Assembly: GCA_035610365.1 (NCBI GenBank)
Contig: CM069438.1
Coordinates: forward strand, 31,923,869 to 31,987,868
DNA from: Aquatica leii
Taxonomy: Eukaryota; Arthropoda; Insecta; Coleoptera; Lampyridae
Reading direction: 5' to 3'
Length of the DNA: 64,000 nucleotides
The notes beneath the pieces were generated by a model. It was given only the letters and a program-made list of their open reading frames with translations. It searched no databases and was not told where the DNA came from. Positions 1-11,660 of this stretch are shown here, piece by piece. Within the stretch, counting starts at the first letter, position 1, and every line of letters begins with the position of its first letter. A program made the position numbers and the translations under genes.

Positions 1-1
1 A

Positions 2-2209
2 TTTAATGAAGCAAATCCGATAGACATATTAATTGGTGCAAGTACTTTTTGGTCATTATTATGCGTAGGTCAAATTAAACACAACGAAATAATAATGCAA
101 AAAACTAAATTAGGATGGATATTATCAGGTGAAATAATAAAACATACTGAGTTACAGAACACAGTACAAGGCTTTTATACTTCAATTGAGCAATTAAATA
201 AAAATATAGAAAGATTTTGGGAAGTAGACGAATTTGTATCACCTAAACGAACATTTAATGACGATGACAACTATTGTGAAACATACTTTTCTGAAACAAC
301 TAGACGCGATGAAGCAGGAAAATTTGTAGTAAAAATTCCATTTAAACCAAACTTAATTCATATAGGTAGTTCATACGAAATTGCAAAAACGCGACTTATT
401 AACTTAGAAAGGAGGTTTGAAAAAGATCAAGAATTAAAGGTCAAATACACAGAATTTATTAATGAATATTTAACGCTAAATCATATGACAAAGGTAAATT
501 CAGATCAAATCGATGAAAAGGCTTTCTATTTACCGCACCATTGTGTACTAAAAGAGTCTAGTGAAACCACTAAGCTTAGGGTAGTTTTTGATGGTTCATG
601 TAGATTACAAGATGGGTTCTCAATAAATGATGTTCAGTTTAAAGGTCCTATTCTACAAAATGATATATTTTCTATATTAGCTAGATTTAGAACATATGAG
701 TATGTAATAACAAGCGATATTGAAAAAATGTATCGACAGATTTGGATATGTACATCACAACGCAAATATCAACAAATACTGTGGCGCGAAAACACCAACG
801 ACGACATTTCAGTTTATAAATTAAATACGGTTACATATGGTACCACATCAGCACCGTACCTTGCGGTTAGATGCTTAATGCAAGTAGCGCTTGATAATCA
901 GCCAGAATTTCCTACAGAATCTGAAATAATTAAAAATGATTTCTATGTCGACGATCTAATCACAGGATCAAACAATTTAAAGAAACTTAAATTAATTAAA
1001 CTTAATATTTGCAATTTATTAAAGAATGCGGGATTTATTTTACGTAAATTTAGAAGTAATGTTACTGAATTAAGTGATCAAACCTCGAATATGTTGAAAT
1101 TATCGGACAAAGACAACAAAACGTTAGGTGTAAATTGGATTCCATCAGAGGATAAAATTACATATACATTTAAGTGTTTACCAATTCAAAGTGAGGTTAC
1201 AAAACGTACAATATTATCTGATACAGCTAAACTTTATGATCCATTAGGCTTTTTATCTCCAATTATTTTATTAGCAAAATTGATAATTCAAGAACTATGG
1301 CAGCTCAATATCGGTTGGGATGAATCAATACCAATGAACCTGCATTCAAAGTGGCTTAAATTGAGAGAAAAATTACACTACATTAATCAAATTTACGTTC
1401 CGCGATTTGCTTTAATACCTAATAAAGACTATGTTGAACTACACATTTTCACAGATGCCTCAGAACGTGCTTACGGCACTTGTATATATTTTAAGTCTTA
1501 CAACGAATTATATCAAACCCAAACAGTATTATTAGCAGCCAAATCACGGGTAGCACCCACAAGAAAGGTAACTTTACCACGGCTTGAGCTTTGCGCAGCA
1601 GTTTTGGGAGCACAAATGGCTGACAAGTTCAAAAAAATCCTAACAGTAAAAATAAATAAAGAATTTTACTGGTGTGATTCAGAAATAACTTTATGCTGGA
1701 TTAGATCAGAATCGAACAAATGGAATACATACATAGCTAATCGTGTGGCAGAAATACAAAGATTGAGTGAAATCTCAAATTGGTATCATATCGATTCTTC
1801 AGATAACGCAGCAGATATAATTTCAAGAGGTACTTTACCCGATCAGTTAATAAATAATACTTTATGGTGGACAGGTCCTCAGTGGCTACATGAAAATGCT
1901 GATAATTATCCTACTAGATTAACCTCTACGAACATACAACAATTACCAGAATTAAAACGTACAGCTCATGCTTTTAACACACACGTACAAGATTCATTTC
2001 CAATAGAAAAGTATTCAAATTTAAACAAACTAAAACGAATTGCAGCATATTGCCTTAGATTTAGACATAACAGTTTACATCCTAAAACTAAACAATTAGG
2101 TCCTTTGACAATTTCTGAATTAACAATAGCTTTCAGAAAATTAATTGTAATCGTACAGCAAATGTCATTTCCCCAGGAATACTATCGGCTAAAAATAATA
2201 AGGAACTAG
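2..2209 (+). pseudogene. BEL/Pao pol: protease end, reverse transcriptase, RNase H (5' partial)
   Basis: The frame is already open at base 2, before the first ATG at 95, and reads the end of an aspartic-protease region (IDILIGA near base 29, KLGWILSG near 107), so the polyprotein enters from left of the window. From the ATG at 95, the reverse transcriptase shows SDIEKMYRQIW near residue 208 and the catalytic FYVDDLITGS near residue 283. RNase H follows with HIFTDASERAYG near residue 450, LPRLELCAA, and WYHIDSSDNAADIISRG. The order and motifs are those of BEL/Pao elements, which copy their RNA into DNA in capsid-like particles. The frame ends at TAG 2207-2209 just before the integrase, which continues in another frame, so the polyprotein is broken by a single frameshift near 2175-2190. 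Otherwise it is well preserved, suggesting a fairly young copy. Confidence 0.9.
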
Positions 2210-3486
2210 ATTCTAAAAGCAAATTGTTAAGTTTAACACCGTTTTTAGATAACCAAAATTTATTAAGAGTAGGAGGGAGATTGAAATTATCTAATTTTAC
2301 TTATGACAAAAAACACCCTATATTACTTCCAAATCACAATCATTTTACTGATCTTTTATTTAGAACAGAGCATGAAAAACTTCTTCATGCAGGTCCTAAA
2401 CTTTTATTAAATTCTATTAGGGAACAATTTTGGCCAATTAACGGAAGAAATATTGCAAAAAAGATTGTAAAAAATTGTATAAGGTGCTTTAAATTTAATG
2501 CGAAACCTTGTAATCAAATTATGGGCGAATTACCAAAGGAACGTACACTCATCATGTATCCATTTCATAGTACGGGCGTAGATTATGGCGGTCCTTATGT
2601 AATAAGGGAAAAACTTGGTAGAGGAAATAAAACTTTAAAGGCTTATATATGTTTATTCATATGTTTTTCAACTAAAGCAGTACATATTGAAGCAGTTACA
2701 GATTTAAGTACAAAAACATTTTTGCTATCACTCAAGCGGTTTATTGCTAGAAGAGGGAAACCTTTAAATATTTTTAGTGATAATGGCACTAACTTTGTAA
2801 GGGCCAACAATGAATTAAAATTACTTGGACAATTTCTTTTAAAGAACGATAATTATCCCACAAATTCATTGGCCGATGAAGGTATAAATTGGTCTTTTAT
2901 TCCTCCTCATTCACCAAACTTCGGTGGGCTTTGGGAATCTGGAATAAAAAGCGTTAAAAACCACTTAAAAAGATTACTTACAAATATAATACTTACCTAC
3001 GAAGAGTTCAGTACGTTATTAGCACAAATTGAATCATGCCTAAACTCTCGTCCCTTATCCATTTTAAGTAACGATCCAAACGATCTTAACATTTTAACTC
3101 CGGCACATTTTCTTATTGGTCGTCAATTTACAACAATTGCTGATCCAGACGTATCAGATGCACCTGCAAATAGATTAACAAGATATGAGTTATTACAAAG
3201 GCTTAATCAAATGCACTGGAAGCAGTGGTCACAAGATTATATTACTCACCTGCAACGTCGAACAAAATGGCAGAAGAACAACTACAAATTTAAGGTTGGC
3301 ATGTTGGTAATCATAAAAAATCAACAACTTCCACCATCAAAATGGTTTATTGGCAGAATAATTGTTCTTCATCCAGGAAAAGACAATGTTACCAGAGTAG
3401 TGACTATACGATGTGCAAGTGGTATAGTGAAGGTTCCAGTAAACAAGATTGCTGTCTTACCTATAGATAATCAAGAAGACAATTAG
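2191..3486 (+). pseudogene. BEL/Pao integrase, zinc-binding to C-terminal domain
   Basis: This frame continues the upstream polyprotein after the frameshift; there is no ATG at the visible beginning, so it is not a separate gene. It opens with the HHCC zinc-binding module (HAGPKLLLNSIREQFWPI, then CIRCFKFNA). The integrase core has its three acidic positions in GVDYGGPY (about 2575), FSDNGTNF (about 2777) and GGLWESG (about 2926). The C-terminal region (MHWKQWSQDYITHLQ) matches the DUF5641-like tail usual in BEL/Pao integrases. It ends at TAG 3484-3486. All three catalytic residues are present, so apart from the frameshift the enzyme looks intact. Confidence 0.9.
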
Positions 3487-3635
3487 ATGGCATCATGCTA
3501 GAAGAATCATGTTTATTTAGTTTATATTAATATGTACCATTTTCTATTTAAGATGTACCTAGTTAAGTTATGTTAATATTGTTTCATAAATTTTTAAGTT
3601 GAAGTATTTTCCAACACTTCAAGGCGGGCAGCTTA

Positions 3636-3800
3636 TGTTAAATCTCTTATGTCTTTTGTATTTGCCGCCTTGTAGCAAAGTGGGGATTTTTAGGAATGTA
3701 AGAAAGATGGCGGGGAGACGTGTGTTAGCTACCAAAGCACAAGTATGTAAATAATCAAATAAAACGCATAACACACAAAAAAGAGTTAATTTTCTATACA
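3636..3800 (+). repeat. Candidate BEL/Pao 3' LTR
   Basis: The stretch after the integrase stop starts TGTTAAATC after a GC-rich run (CAAGGCGGGCAG) and ends TATACA just where the antisense PHD-finger ORF loses its expected sequence. It contains AATAAA near 3758. TG...CA ends and position fit an LTR, but the 5' LTR is outside the window so its length cannot be verified, and 165 bp is short for the family. 3487-3635 is the element's untranslated 3' end. Confidence 0.45.
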
Positions 3801-4663
3801 AGCATCATATATACTATGCATCTATCCCAACCTACGTTTATCTTTTCTTCTTTCATTATAGCCCGATACGTGTGTGCATTTACTTCCGCATAAGCTATAT
3901 AACTTTTCCGATTTCTACCTTCTTTTGTGTGTACAATCTTTAAAGACGATTTCTCTGAATTTATATGACTGTTCTGCATTTTAATTTTTTCCTCGATTTT
4001 TTCCGGTGGCAAATTTTCACACAATCCAACTATTTTTATTCTTGGCAACTTTTTCTTTGGCAATTGTATTTTGTAGGATTCTCCCATCTTAGTTTCCGCT
4101 TTCTCTTTTAACTTTACATCATCCTTATTTTTACATTCAATAAGTGTACCACCATTACTTACCGGTCGTATTCCGGTTATATTCATATCCGTAGGGTCAA
4201 TACATTTCTTAATGTCATTCTTTGTATCCACACTTTTCTGTTCTACGTTTTTCGGTTTTATTATTATAGCTGGTTCATGTTTCTTTAATTTCAATTTATC
4301 GGCATATGTTGGTTGTGACCGTTCTTCAATTATTTCAGGTATGTCACTTTTTATTTTATCTTGATTTACTATGAGTTGTTGATTAACATTATCAATCTTT
4401 TCATTCTGCTTATGGACACCATCCTTCAGTTGTTTTAATGCTTTCATACCATCCAAAATAATTGCCATGTAACTTTTTCTATCTACACAGTGTTCACAAA
4501 ACCAACCAAAATTACGTTTAGCCATCAATAGACCGTATTCGTCTGTAGTAATGTTACCACATTTGTAGTGATACATCCTATCGCAAACCCCTGCACAACA
4601 AACAATTTTATCACTTTTAACTAGGTCCGCATTACATTTTGCACAGCTTGCTGCTTTAGACAT
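3794..4663 (-). pseudogene. PHD-finger ORF1 protein of a non-LTR retrotransposon, C-terminus cut off
   Basis: The 289-residue antisense ORF starts MSKAASCAKC. A PHD-type zinc finger spans about residues 7-59 (CAKC, CCAGVC, HYKC, WFCEHC). A charged helical stretch that could form a coiled coil follows (about 65-100), then a basic linker and an RRM-like fold region starting PRIKIVGL near residue 207. This is the layout of ORF1 (nucleic-acid-binding Gag-like) proteins of several insect LINE families. In those proteins the segment around GWDRCIVY is followed by a CCHC knuckle. Here the frame stops four residues later inside the likely BEL LTR, so the BEL insertion truncated it. The knuckle and ORF2 should lie left of the window. 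It could also be a cellular PHD protein, but the RRM-like end and context favour a transposon. Confidence 0.7.
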
Positions 4664-4869
4664 TTTTTATAGTTTATTCTAGTAATGCCCTTTAGGGCTT
4701 TACCAGTTTTAATTAATTTTTCAACTTAATTTAATCACTATACTTTCAGAGCACACATAAACACGTCCGCACTCCACGCGAGTTCGAAATGGTCTAATAA
4801 CTGCTTTTGTAATCAATGTTAAAGTAAATAAAACTTTAATAAACATTAAAGATATAAATAATAATAAAA
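4664..4869. other. 5' untranslated leader of the PHD-ORF1 element plus copia LTR remnant
   Basis: There is no coding signal here. The part next to 4663 is the leader of the antisense PHD ORF; the part next to 4870 must include the end of the copia 5' LTR, because the primer site begins at 4870. The boundary between them is not visible. Confidence 0.4.
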
Positions 4870-4883
4870 GGTTATGGGCCCAG
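4870..4883 (+). other. Copia primer-binding site (half-tRNA initiator Met type)
   Basis: GGTTATGGGCCCAG is complementary to the anticodon stem-loop of initiator methionine tRNA, not to its 3' end. From memory it is the same 14-mer used by Drosophila copia, which primes from an internally cleaved tRNA. It lies 49-62 bases before the gag ATG and fixes the end of the otherwise unrecognisable 5' LTR at about 4869. Confidence 0.8.
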
Positions 4884-4931
4884 AGCACATGTTGAACATT
4901 AAGTGATTTAGTAATACGTGCATAAGTAATA

Positions 4932-5590
4932 ATGGCAGTGAACCCAGCGACGTTCAGCTTACCACAATTAAACTCCGAAAATTTTAATAATTCGAAATTC
5001 CGAGTAATGACGTTATTAGAAGAAAAGCAGACTAAAGAAACATTAGAAAAGGATCTCAAGGATTACACTGGACAAAAGGAAAAAGAAGAATTTTTATTAA
5101 AAGATTCAAAGGCAAGATCAGTAATAATACAATGCATAACAGATAAACATTTAGATTTAGTAAAAGATGCAAAAAGTGCAAAGCAAATGATGTCATTAGA
5201 AGATATTTTTGAAAGAAAAAGTGTATTTACCAAGCTTACACTCAAAAAGAAATTTTTAGTTTTGAAGTTACAAAAAAATGAAAAGCTGGAAGATCATTTC
5301 CTTAAATTTGATAAAATAATTACAGAATTAGAAAATGTAGGTTCAAAGGTCGAAGAATCAGATAAAGTATGTAATTTATGCTGTTAGCACTAATTGAAGA
5401 ATATGATCCAGTAATTACTGCAATAGAAACTTTAAATACAGAAGTTACAATGGACTTTGTTAAATCGAGACTGCTAGACGAAGAAATTAAATTAAAATCA
5501 AGAAATAATTATAAAAATGGAACAGGTGACGTAGCGTTTAAAGTTCATCAAATTATCTGCTTTAAATGTAAAAAGGAAGGGCATAAAGCA
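4932..5590 (+). pseudogene. Copia gag with damaged zinc knuckle
   Basis: The gag frame starts MAVNPATFSLPQLNSENF, a typical copia gag opening, and runs to 5387. A frameshift near 5372-5380 moves the frame to the one reading LLLALIEEYDPVITAIETLN and on to the knuckle. The CCHC knuckle shows CFKCKKEGH but its last cysteine is absent: the sequence continues KAWVNK and the proper frame resumes at 5590. A small deletion therefore removed the end of the nucleic-acid-binding knuckle. Gag would form the particle that packages the element's RNA; this copy could not make it intact. Confidence 0.75.
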
Positions 5591-6255
5591 TGGGTCAACA
5601 AAATGAACAATACAGAAGGACAAGACCTAATTTTCAACGTGGAAGATTTTCAAGATATAAAAGTCAAGGTCGTGGTAGTAACGAAAGGGCAAATCAAGCA
5701 AGCAGCGAGCATCAAGATATATCCTTCATTGCATTAAACTGTAGTACACAAATAAACGAGAATAATGTGTTCATTTTAGATTCTGGTGCCACACAACATA
5801 TAGTTAGAAAAGAAAATGAAGAATTTATGACTGACATTGAAGTGTTAAATAATGAAATAACTATTCGAGTAGCTAATGGAGAAAATATGGTTGCAAAGAA
5901 AAAAGCTGTATTACATGGTATTTGTCAAGGAAGAAAATTGTCATTTACAGCGCTTATTGTTGATGAAGTAAAACATAATCTCATTTCTGTAAGGCAATTA
6001 TTAAGCAAAGAAATCAAAGTACATTTTGAATCAGAAAATGCTAAATTATTAGGAAATAATTTTGAAATTAAATGCGAGTTCGTAAACAATATATTTTTAC
6101 TAAAAATTGATAGAGAAAATTATAAATATGAAGAATGTTACAAAATAAATGAAGATAAAAGTATTTGGCATCGTAGGTTAGGCCATCTAAATAGACGTGG
6201 ACTTAAAGCTTTAGGGCTATACCTATTAATGAAAACGTTTGTTCAGAATGTGTAG
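5590..6255 (+). pseudogene. Copia protease and pre-integrase domain
   Basis: This frame holds the post-knuckle basic linker, then the aspartic protease active site FILDSGATQHIV near 5770-5806. It ends with the GAG-pre-integrase zinc module (IWHRRLGHLNRRGL near 6160-6200). A frameshift near 6210-6225 ends it prematurely at 6255; the sequence downstream resumes in another frame with CSECVEGKATRKPF. Confidence 0.8.
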
Positions 6256-7025
6256 AAGGAAAAGCAACAAGGAAACCGTTTTATACAGTTGCATATAAGC
6301 AATCAAAACAAATTGGAGATCTAATACACACAGATATTTCAGAACCTATTAATCCAAGTACTGAAGACGGTTATAAGTATTTTCAAGTTTTAATCGATGA
6401 TTTTTCACACTTTGTGGTTGTTAAATTATTAAAGTCGAAAAACGAAGCTGAACAACACATAATTGATTTTATAAAACTGATTAAAACCCAACATGGAATG
6501 AAAACAAAACGAATACGATGTGACAATGGTAGAGAATTTTCTTCAAATAATTTTAAAAAAATTTGTAGGTTAAAAGGCATAGAAATACAGTATACAATTC
6601 CTTACTGTCCTCAACAGAATGGAACATCCGAAAGGATGAATAGAACACTAATAGATAAAGTACGTGTAAAACTTGCAGAGACGAAACTACCAAAAACATT
6701 ATGGGGAGAAGCGATTCAATGTTCTGCATACGAGTTAAACAGATCCTCAACCGCTGCAAACTTTGCTACACCACCGGCAAAAATTTGGTATGGAAGCAAC
6801 GATTTATCGAAATTACGAATTTTTGGAAGTCGAGCATGGGTAACTAAACTCCCTAAGCAAGATAAATTAACAACACGATCAGAACTGTCGATAATGGTTG
6901 GTTATTGTGGAGGAGGATATCGTTTATGGAACTTTAAAGAAGGAAAAATAATTTGTGCTAGAGATGTTACATTCGATGAGAAAAATGTCAAGTTTGTCAG
7001 AATATTTAACAAACGAAAAGGATAA
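6222..7025 (+). pseudogene. Copia integrase core
   Basis: The frame reads from NVCSECVEGKA through the integrase catalytic domain: LIHTDIS (first Asp, about 6331), IRCDNGREFSS (second Asp, about 6519) and CPQQNGTSERMNRTL (Glu, about 6630). The conserved LWGEAIQCSAYELNR segment follows. All three catalytic residues are kept. The frame closes at 7025 in a lysine-rich linker. The next piece, SSQEEPKSYEEAD, is in another frame, marking another small indel. Confidence 0.8.
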
Positions 7026-7139
7026 AAGAGAAAATAAAATAGTGATTGATGAAGATGGAGAAAAAGAAGAGAATAGTAATAACGAAAAAACAAGACAAGA
7101 AGACAAAAGTTGGAAGAATGGTCAAAATTCCACAGCATA

Positions 7140-7560
7140 TGAATGAATATGAAATATATTATGCGTATTGTTTATTAAGTAGTCAGGAAGAACCAAAATC
7201 TTACGAAGAAGCAGATCAAATCAATGAATGGACAGAAGCAATAAAAAAGGAATTAGATTCGCATAAGAAACTAAAAACTTGGGAAGAAACTGAGACACCT
7301 AAAGATAAAAACATAATTGAATATTTAAAATAAAAGAAGATGGAACAAGAAAAGCAAGATTAGTAGCAAAAGGTTTTCAATTGAAGGAGGAGAATTATTT
7401 CGAGCCATATTATATGCTCCAGTTGCACGCATGGCTACTATAAGAATAATGTTAAATCAAGCGTTAAAAAAGAATTGGATAATTAAACAACTAAATATAC
7501 CAACTGCATTTCTTAATGGTGAGTTAAAATCAGAAATTTATATTTATCCACCTAATATAT
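7140..7560 (+). pseudogene. Copia reverse transcriptase, N-terminal fragment
   Basis: Three frames must be read in turn: WTEAIKKELDSHKKLKTWEE (to 7333), KARLVAKGF (about 7350) and MATIRIMLNQA onward (7431). The motif that is normally DVKTAFLNG reads NIPTAFLNG, so the first catalytic aspartate is asparagine. Similarity stops just after, and the sequence becomes unrelated AT-rich DNA. The enzyme is inactive. Confidence 0.75.
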
Positions 7561-8421
7561 ACATCGCTTATTCACACTTGAAATATCAACTATTTTGGTT
7601 TTTGACATTTTTAATAACCCTACAAAATGACAAAAGATAAAAAGAAAATTGTTAAACTCATTAAACTTTTTAAATTATGAAATTTATACATATCATTAAA
7701 TACTAAAAAGAAACGATTATGGTGTCATAATTTTAAACAAAGTATAAATCCAAGAGCAAAAGCACAAAAGTCGCTTAAGCGAAAATTAAATAAATATTAA
7801 AACAAATATTGAGTTGGTAACATTGTTACAAAACCTAACTGCGCAAATCTAGTATGAAAACTTGAACAATGTAAATCACCAAACTAGAAACTAAACTTGT
7901 TCAAGTTTCTAGTATGAAAAAAGTATAATGTATTTATATCTCCTTGATTATCATTGATGTATTCATTCCCGTCTTGAAAATATAAACTACATATAAATGT
8001 ACATTTTAATAAATAGAATGATTGTATTACTTATTGTTTACATGAAAAAAAAAACAATATTTTGAGTAATCGCAATTTGCAATCTTACTTGCGGGAGTAA
8101 CTGACGTATTTAAGGACGAAAGCAGCAATTAATTAAAACAAAATATACAGGAAGAATAACTAGAATAATTATTATAATCTGTTTTAGGAAATTCTTTAAT
8201 AATATAGTTTTTTTATTTTAATTTTGCGCCCAATATAATAGTATACTCCGTACGCCACTGTTAACAGCGTTGTTATTCTCATTGCTAGTTGCCATCTAGT
8301 GGTGATAGTGATAGTTGGTGATAGACGTGTTAGTGCTCAACAACAACAACAACAAAAGAACTTCTAGGGGTAGCTTTGAGCAACATAGCAATATATAATA
8401 GTAATATTTATATACGCAAAT
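7561..8421. other. 5' flank and probable promoter region of ZAD gene 1
   Basis: AT-rich DNA without coding signal. From about 8096 (GGGAGTAACT) to the ATG it is alignable with the upstream regions of genes 2 and 3; left of that it is unrelated to them. A short CAA tract lies at 8339-8356. The hAT-like element found at the equivalent point upstream of gene 2 is absent. Confidence 0.5.
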
Positions 8422-10828
8422 ATGGGAGAAAAGACAACGAATATTTGTCGAATTTGTTTAGTAGAAATAGGGGAAACCGTGAAGTATTACTTTCTCAACA
8501 ATGATAATGAGTTAAAGCTACAATCCAAGTTGTTGTATTTTCTACCAGAAATTGTAAGTACAACTGGATGCATTTTATTGACTAACATTAACCTCCTTAT
8601 AGGATCTGAATATCACAACCAACCCGATTGTTTGTAATAGATGTAAGACTATAATTGAAGAAATATATGAATTTAAACAACTGGGTATACAAACTGAAAC
8701 AACTATAAGGAATTTTCAACAACCAGCAGCAATTAAAAAGGAGTTGCTTGACGAGAACATTACAGTTGAACTTTCAGACTTGAAAATCATCAGCGATGAC
8801 TGTTTGAACATCAATACCGACGTGCCTGCATGCATCGAAAAACCATCAAAAAGGGAACTATATTATTGTTACAACTGTGACTTCAACACTAACAAGAAGA
8901 CAACTTTGATTCGACACCTGAATTATACAAATCTAAGCAAGTCTGTTTTAAAGTGTAAGCCTAGTCAAAAACCATTCAAATGCAATATGTGTGATTACTG
9001 TAGTGTCACCAAGTCGAGTTTAAAAAAACATATGCGTAGGCATACTGGTGAAAGACCATTTAAATGCAATGTATGTGATTACTGTAGTAACACCATGGCA
9101 TGTTTAAAAATACACCTGCGGCAGCACACTGGTGAAAAACCATTTAAATGCAATATATGTGATTACTGTAGTACTACAACGTCATCCCTAAAAATACACT
9201 TGCGGCAGCACACTGGTGAAAAACCATTTAAATGCAATAAATGTGATTACAGTAGCACTCATTTGGGCAATTTAAACATTCATTTGCGTAAGCATACTGG
9301 TGAGAAGCCATTTAAATGTAATATATGTGACTACTCTTCTATCACCATGTATCAGTTAAAAACGCATTTGTGGAAGCACACTGGTAAGAAACCATTTAAA
9401 TGCAATTTATGTGATTACTGCACTACCGGCATATCGCAGTTAAAAACGCATTTGCGGAAGCACACTGGTGAGAAACCGTTTAAATGCAATCTATGTGATT
9501 ACTGCAGTATCACCAAGGAGAAGTTAAAAATCCATATGCATAAGCATACTGGTGAAAAACCATTTAAATGCAATGTATGTGATTACTCTAGCACCACGAT
9601 GTGGTGTTTAAGAATACACCTGCGACAGCACACTGGTGAAAAACCATTTAAGTGCAATGTATGTGATTACTGTAGTACCACAATGTCGTGTTTAAAAATA
9701 CACCTGCGGCAGCACACTGGTGAAAAACCATTTAAATGCAATATGTGTGATTACTCTAGCAGCCGATGGGGAAATTTAAACGTTCATATGCATAAGCATA
9801 CTGGTGAAAAAACATTTAAATGCGATATATGTGATTACTGTAGTAGTAGAAAGTACGATTTAAAAATGCATATGCGTAAGCACACTAATGAAAAACCATT
9901 TAAATGCAATATATGTGATTACTGCAGTATCACCAAATACGATTTAAAAACGCATATGCGTAAGCATACTGATGATAAAACATTTAAATGCGATATATGT
10001 GATTACTATAGTAGTTCAAAGTATGATTTAAAATTGCATATGCGTAAGCATAGTGGTGAGAGACCATTTAAGTGCAATTTATGTAGTTACGCTGGTATTA
10101 CCATGTCGTGTTTAAAAATACATCTGCAGCAACACACCAATGTAAAGCCATTTAAATGCAATATATGTGACTATTGCAGTACGTACAAGTCCAATTTAAA
10201 AACACATATGCGTAAGCATACTGCTGATAAAACATTTAAATGCAATATATGTGATTACTGTAGTAGTACAAAGTATGATTTAAAAGCGCATATACGTAAG
10301 CATACTGGTGAAAAACCATTTAAATGCAATTTATGTGATTACTGCAGTATCAACAAGTCTGATTTAAAAATGCATATGCGTAGGCATACTGGTGAAAAAA
10401 CATTTAAATGTGATATGTGTGATTACTGTAGTACTACAAAGTATGATTTAAAAACACATATGCGTAAGCATACTGGTGAAAAACCATTTAAATGCTATAT
10501 ATGCGATTACTGCAGTATCACCAAGTCGCTTTTAAAAAGGCATATTATGTGTAAGCATACTGGTGAGAAACCATATAAATGCAAAATATGTGATTTCTGT
10601 ACCACCACAATATCGATTTTAAAAATACATATACGTAAGCATACGGGCGAGAAACCATTTAAATGCAACGTATGTGATTACAGTGGCACCACTATGTCAT
10701 GTTTAAAAATACACTTGCAGCAGCACACTGGTGAAAAACCATTTAAATGTAATATATGTGACTACTGCAGTACCTACAAATCCAATTTAAAAAGACATAT
10801 GCTTCAGCATACTGCTGAAAAATCATAA
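8422..10828 (+). CDS. ZAD-C2H2 zinc-finger protein, gene 1 (two exons, 22 fingers)
   Basis: Exon 1 is 8422-8553 (44 codons). The intron 8554-8602 has GTAAGT and TAG ends. Exon 2 is 8603-10828, giving 785 residues. Splicing joins CRIC (C9, C12) to VCNRC (C55, C58), completing a ZAD, the insect domain that mediates dimerisation and protein contacts. A short acidic linker and one degenerate finger (YYCYNCDFN) follow, then 22 regular C2H2 fingers with TGEKPFKC linkers, typical of nuclear DNA-binding regulators. Most fingers read C-x2-C-D-Y-C-S, with Tyr two residues after the second Cys and Ser or Thr where Phe is usual. Contact positions differ between fingers (TKSSLKK, TMACLKI, TMYQLKT), so binding is probably specific. 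The usual start by position is ATG 8422, conserved in all six genes. Decayed finger codons follow the stop. AATAAA occurs at 11195. Confidence 0.87.
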
Positions 10829-10990
10829 TTGCAATATATGTGATTATTGCACTAAACAAAAGACACAGTTGAAATTTCATGCATAAGCACACTAGTGAGA
10901 AATTTAAATGCAGTACTATATGTGATTACTGCGGTACCAACCAGTCGGTTTTAAGAATTCATATGTGTACGCACACTGTAATTTTAAATC
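10829..10990 (+). pseudogene. Fossil C-terminal zinc fingers beyond the stop of gene 1
   Basis: Directly after the stop, TGCAATATATGTGATTATTG encodes the start of a finger (CNICDYC) in a shifted frame. It is followed by CATAAGCACACTAGTGAGAA (HKHTSE), TGTGATTACTGCGGTACC (CDYCGT), an LRIHM helix and THT. Two fingers were once translated here; small indels now put a stop in front of them. The same decay is at 22853-23013 after gene 2. Confidence 0.75.
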
Positions 10991-11660
10991 TGTTTATCAG
11001 TGTAGTTTATCTTTGAGTGTGGTTTAGTTTACCTATATAGATGGTTCACGCAGTATGTTTTTTTTATTCAAGTGTAATGTTGGTTTCATCGCTAATCTTT
11101 TTTGTTTTGCTACTTCTTTCCTTCTATTTATAATCTTGGAACAATTTTAATTGAAGGCCAGACACGTTATCGTAATGCTGACATGCATTTCTTGAATAAA
11201 ATAATTCGACATGGGTATTTCTCTATATGTTTGTAAACTAAAAAATTCTTGTTTTGAAGAAAATTATTTAAAAAAATTGCAATTATGATTTTTGAAATTA
11301 TAATTATATACTAAGTATAGCACTGAATAAAAAATCTTTTTTCTGAATAAAGCAGATAATTATGTATCTCTTTTAAGACAATTTTGATATAAATAGTCAA
11401 TGAAAATGTGATACAATTAAATTATACATTCAATTAGTGCAACTGAATAATATTTTGCAATATTATTGACAGTTTAGATTATATTGATGAGTTGTACAAT
11501 ATATTGAGTAAAGTTCATATAGTTTAATGTTTATTGAGCAATCTAAAAAATATTGTGTAGTTTGTGGGTGATATTCGCAACGGGATGTCTCTTTTAGATA
11601 GCTGTAGGAGGTCCCTCTCCTACATAATGAATTAGAAAAATAATTATGTATAGCATAGGT

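Larger units (their letters stand above)
4870..7560 (+). mobile_element. Ty1/copia retrotransposon, truncated in the reverse transcriptase
   Basis: The element runs from a tRNA-derived primer site through gag, protease, integrase and the first part of reverse transcriptase, the gene order that distinguishes copia from gypsy and BEL elements. At least four frameshifts break it. Coding similarity ends shortly after AFLNGELKSEIYIYPP near 7553. The rest of reverse transcriptase, RNase H and the 3' LTR are missing, so this is a dead 3'-truncated copy. Confidence 0.85.

Noticed and set aside
2224..2226. Separate gene start for the BEL integrase at TTG 2224
   Set aside because: The frame is open further upstream and continues the polyprotein after a frameshift; no ATG is needed there.
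8980..10820. CRISPR-like regular repeats with 84-bp period
   Set aside because: They are coding zinc fingers, in frame, in an intron-containing eukaryotic gene.
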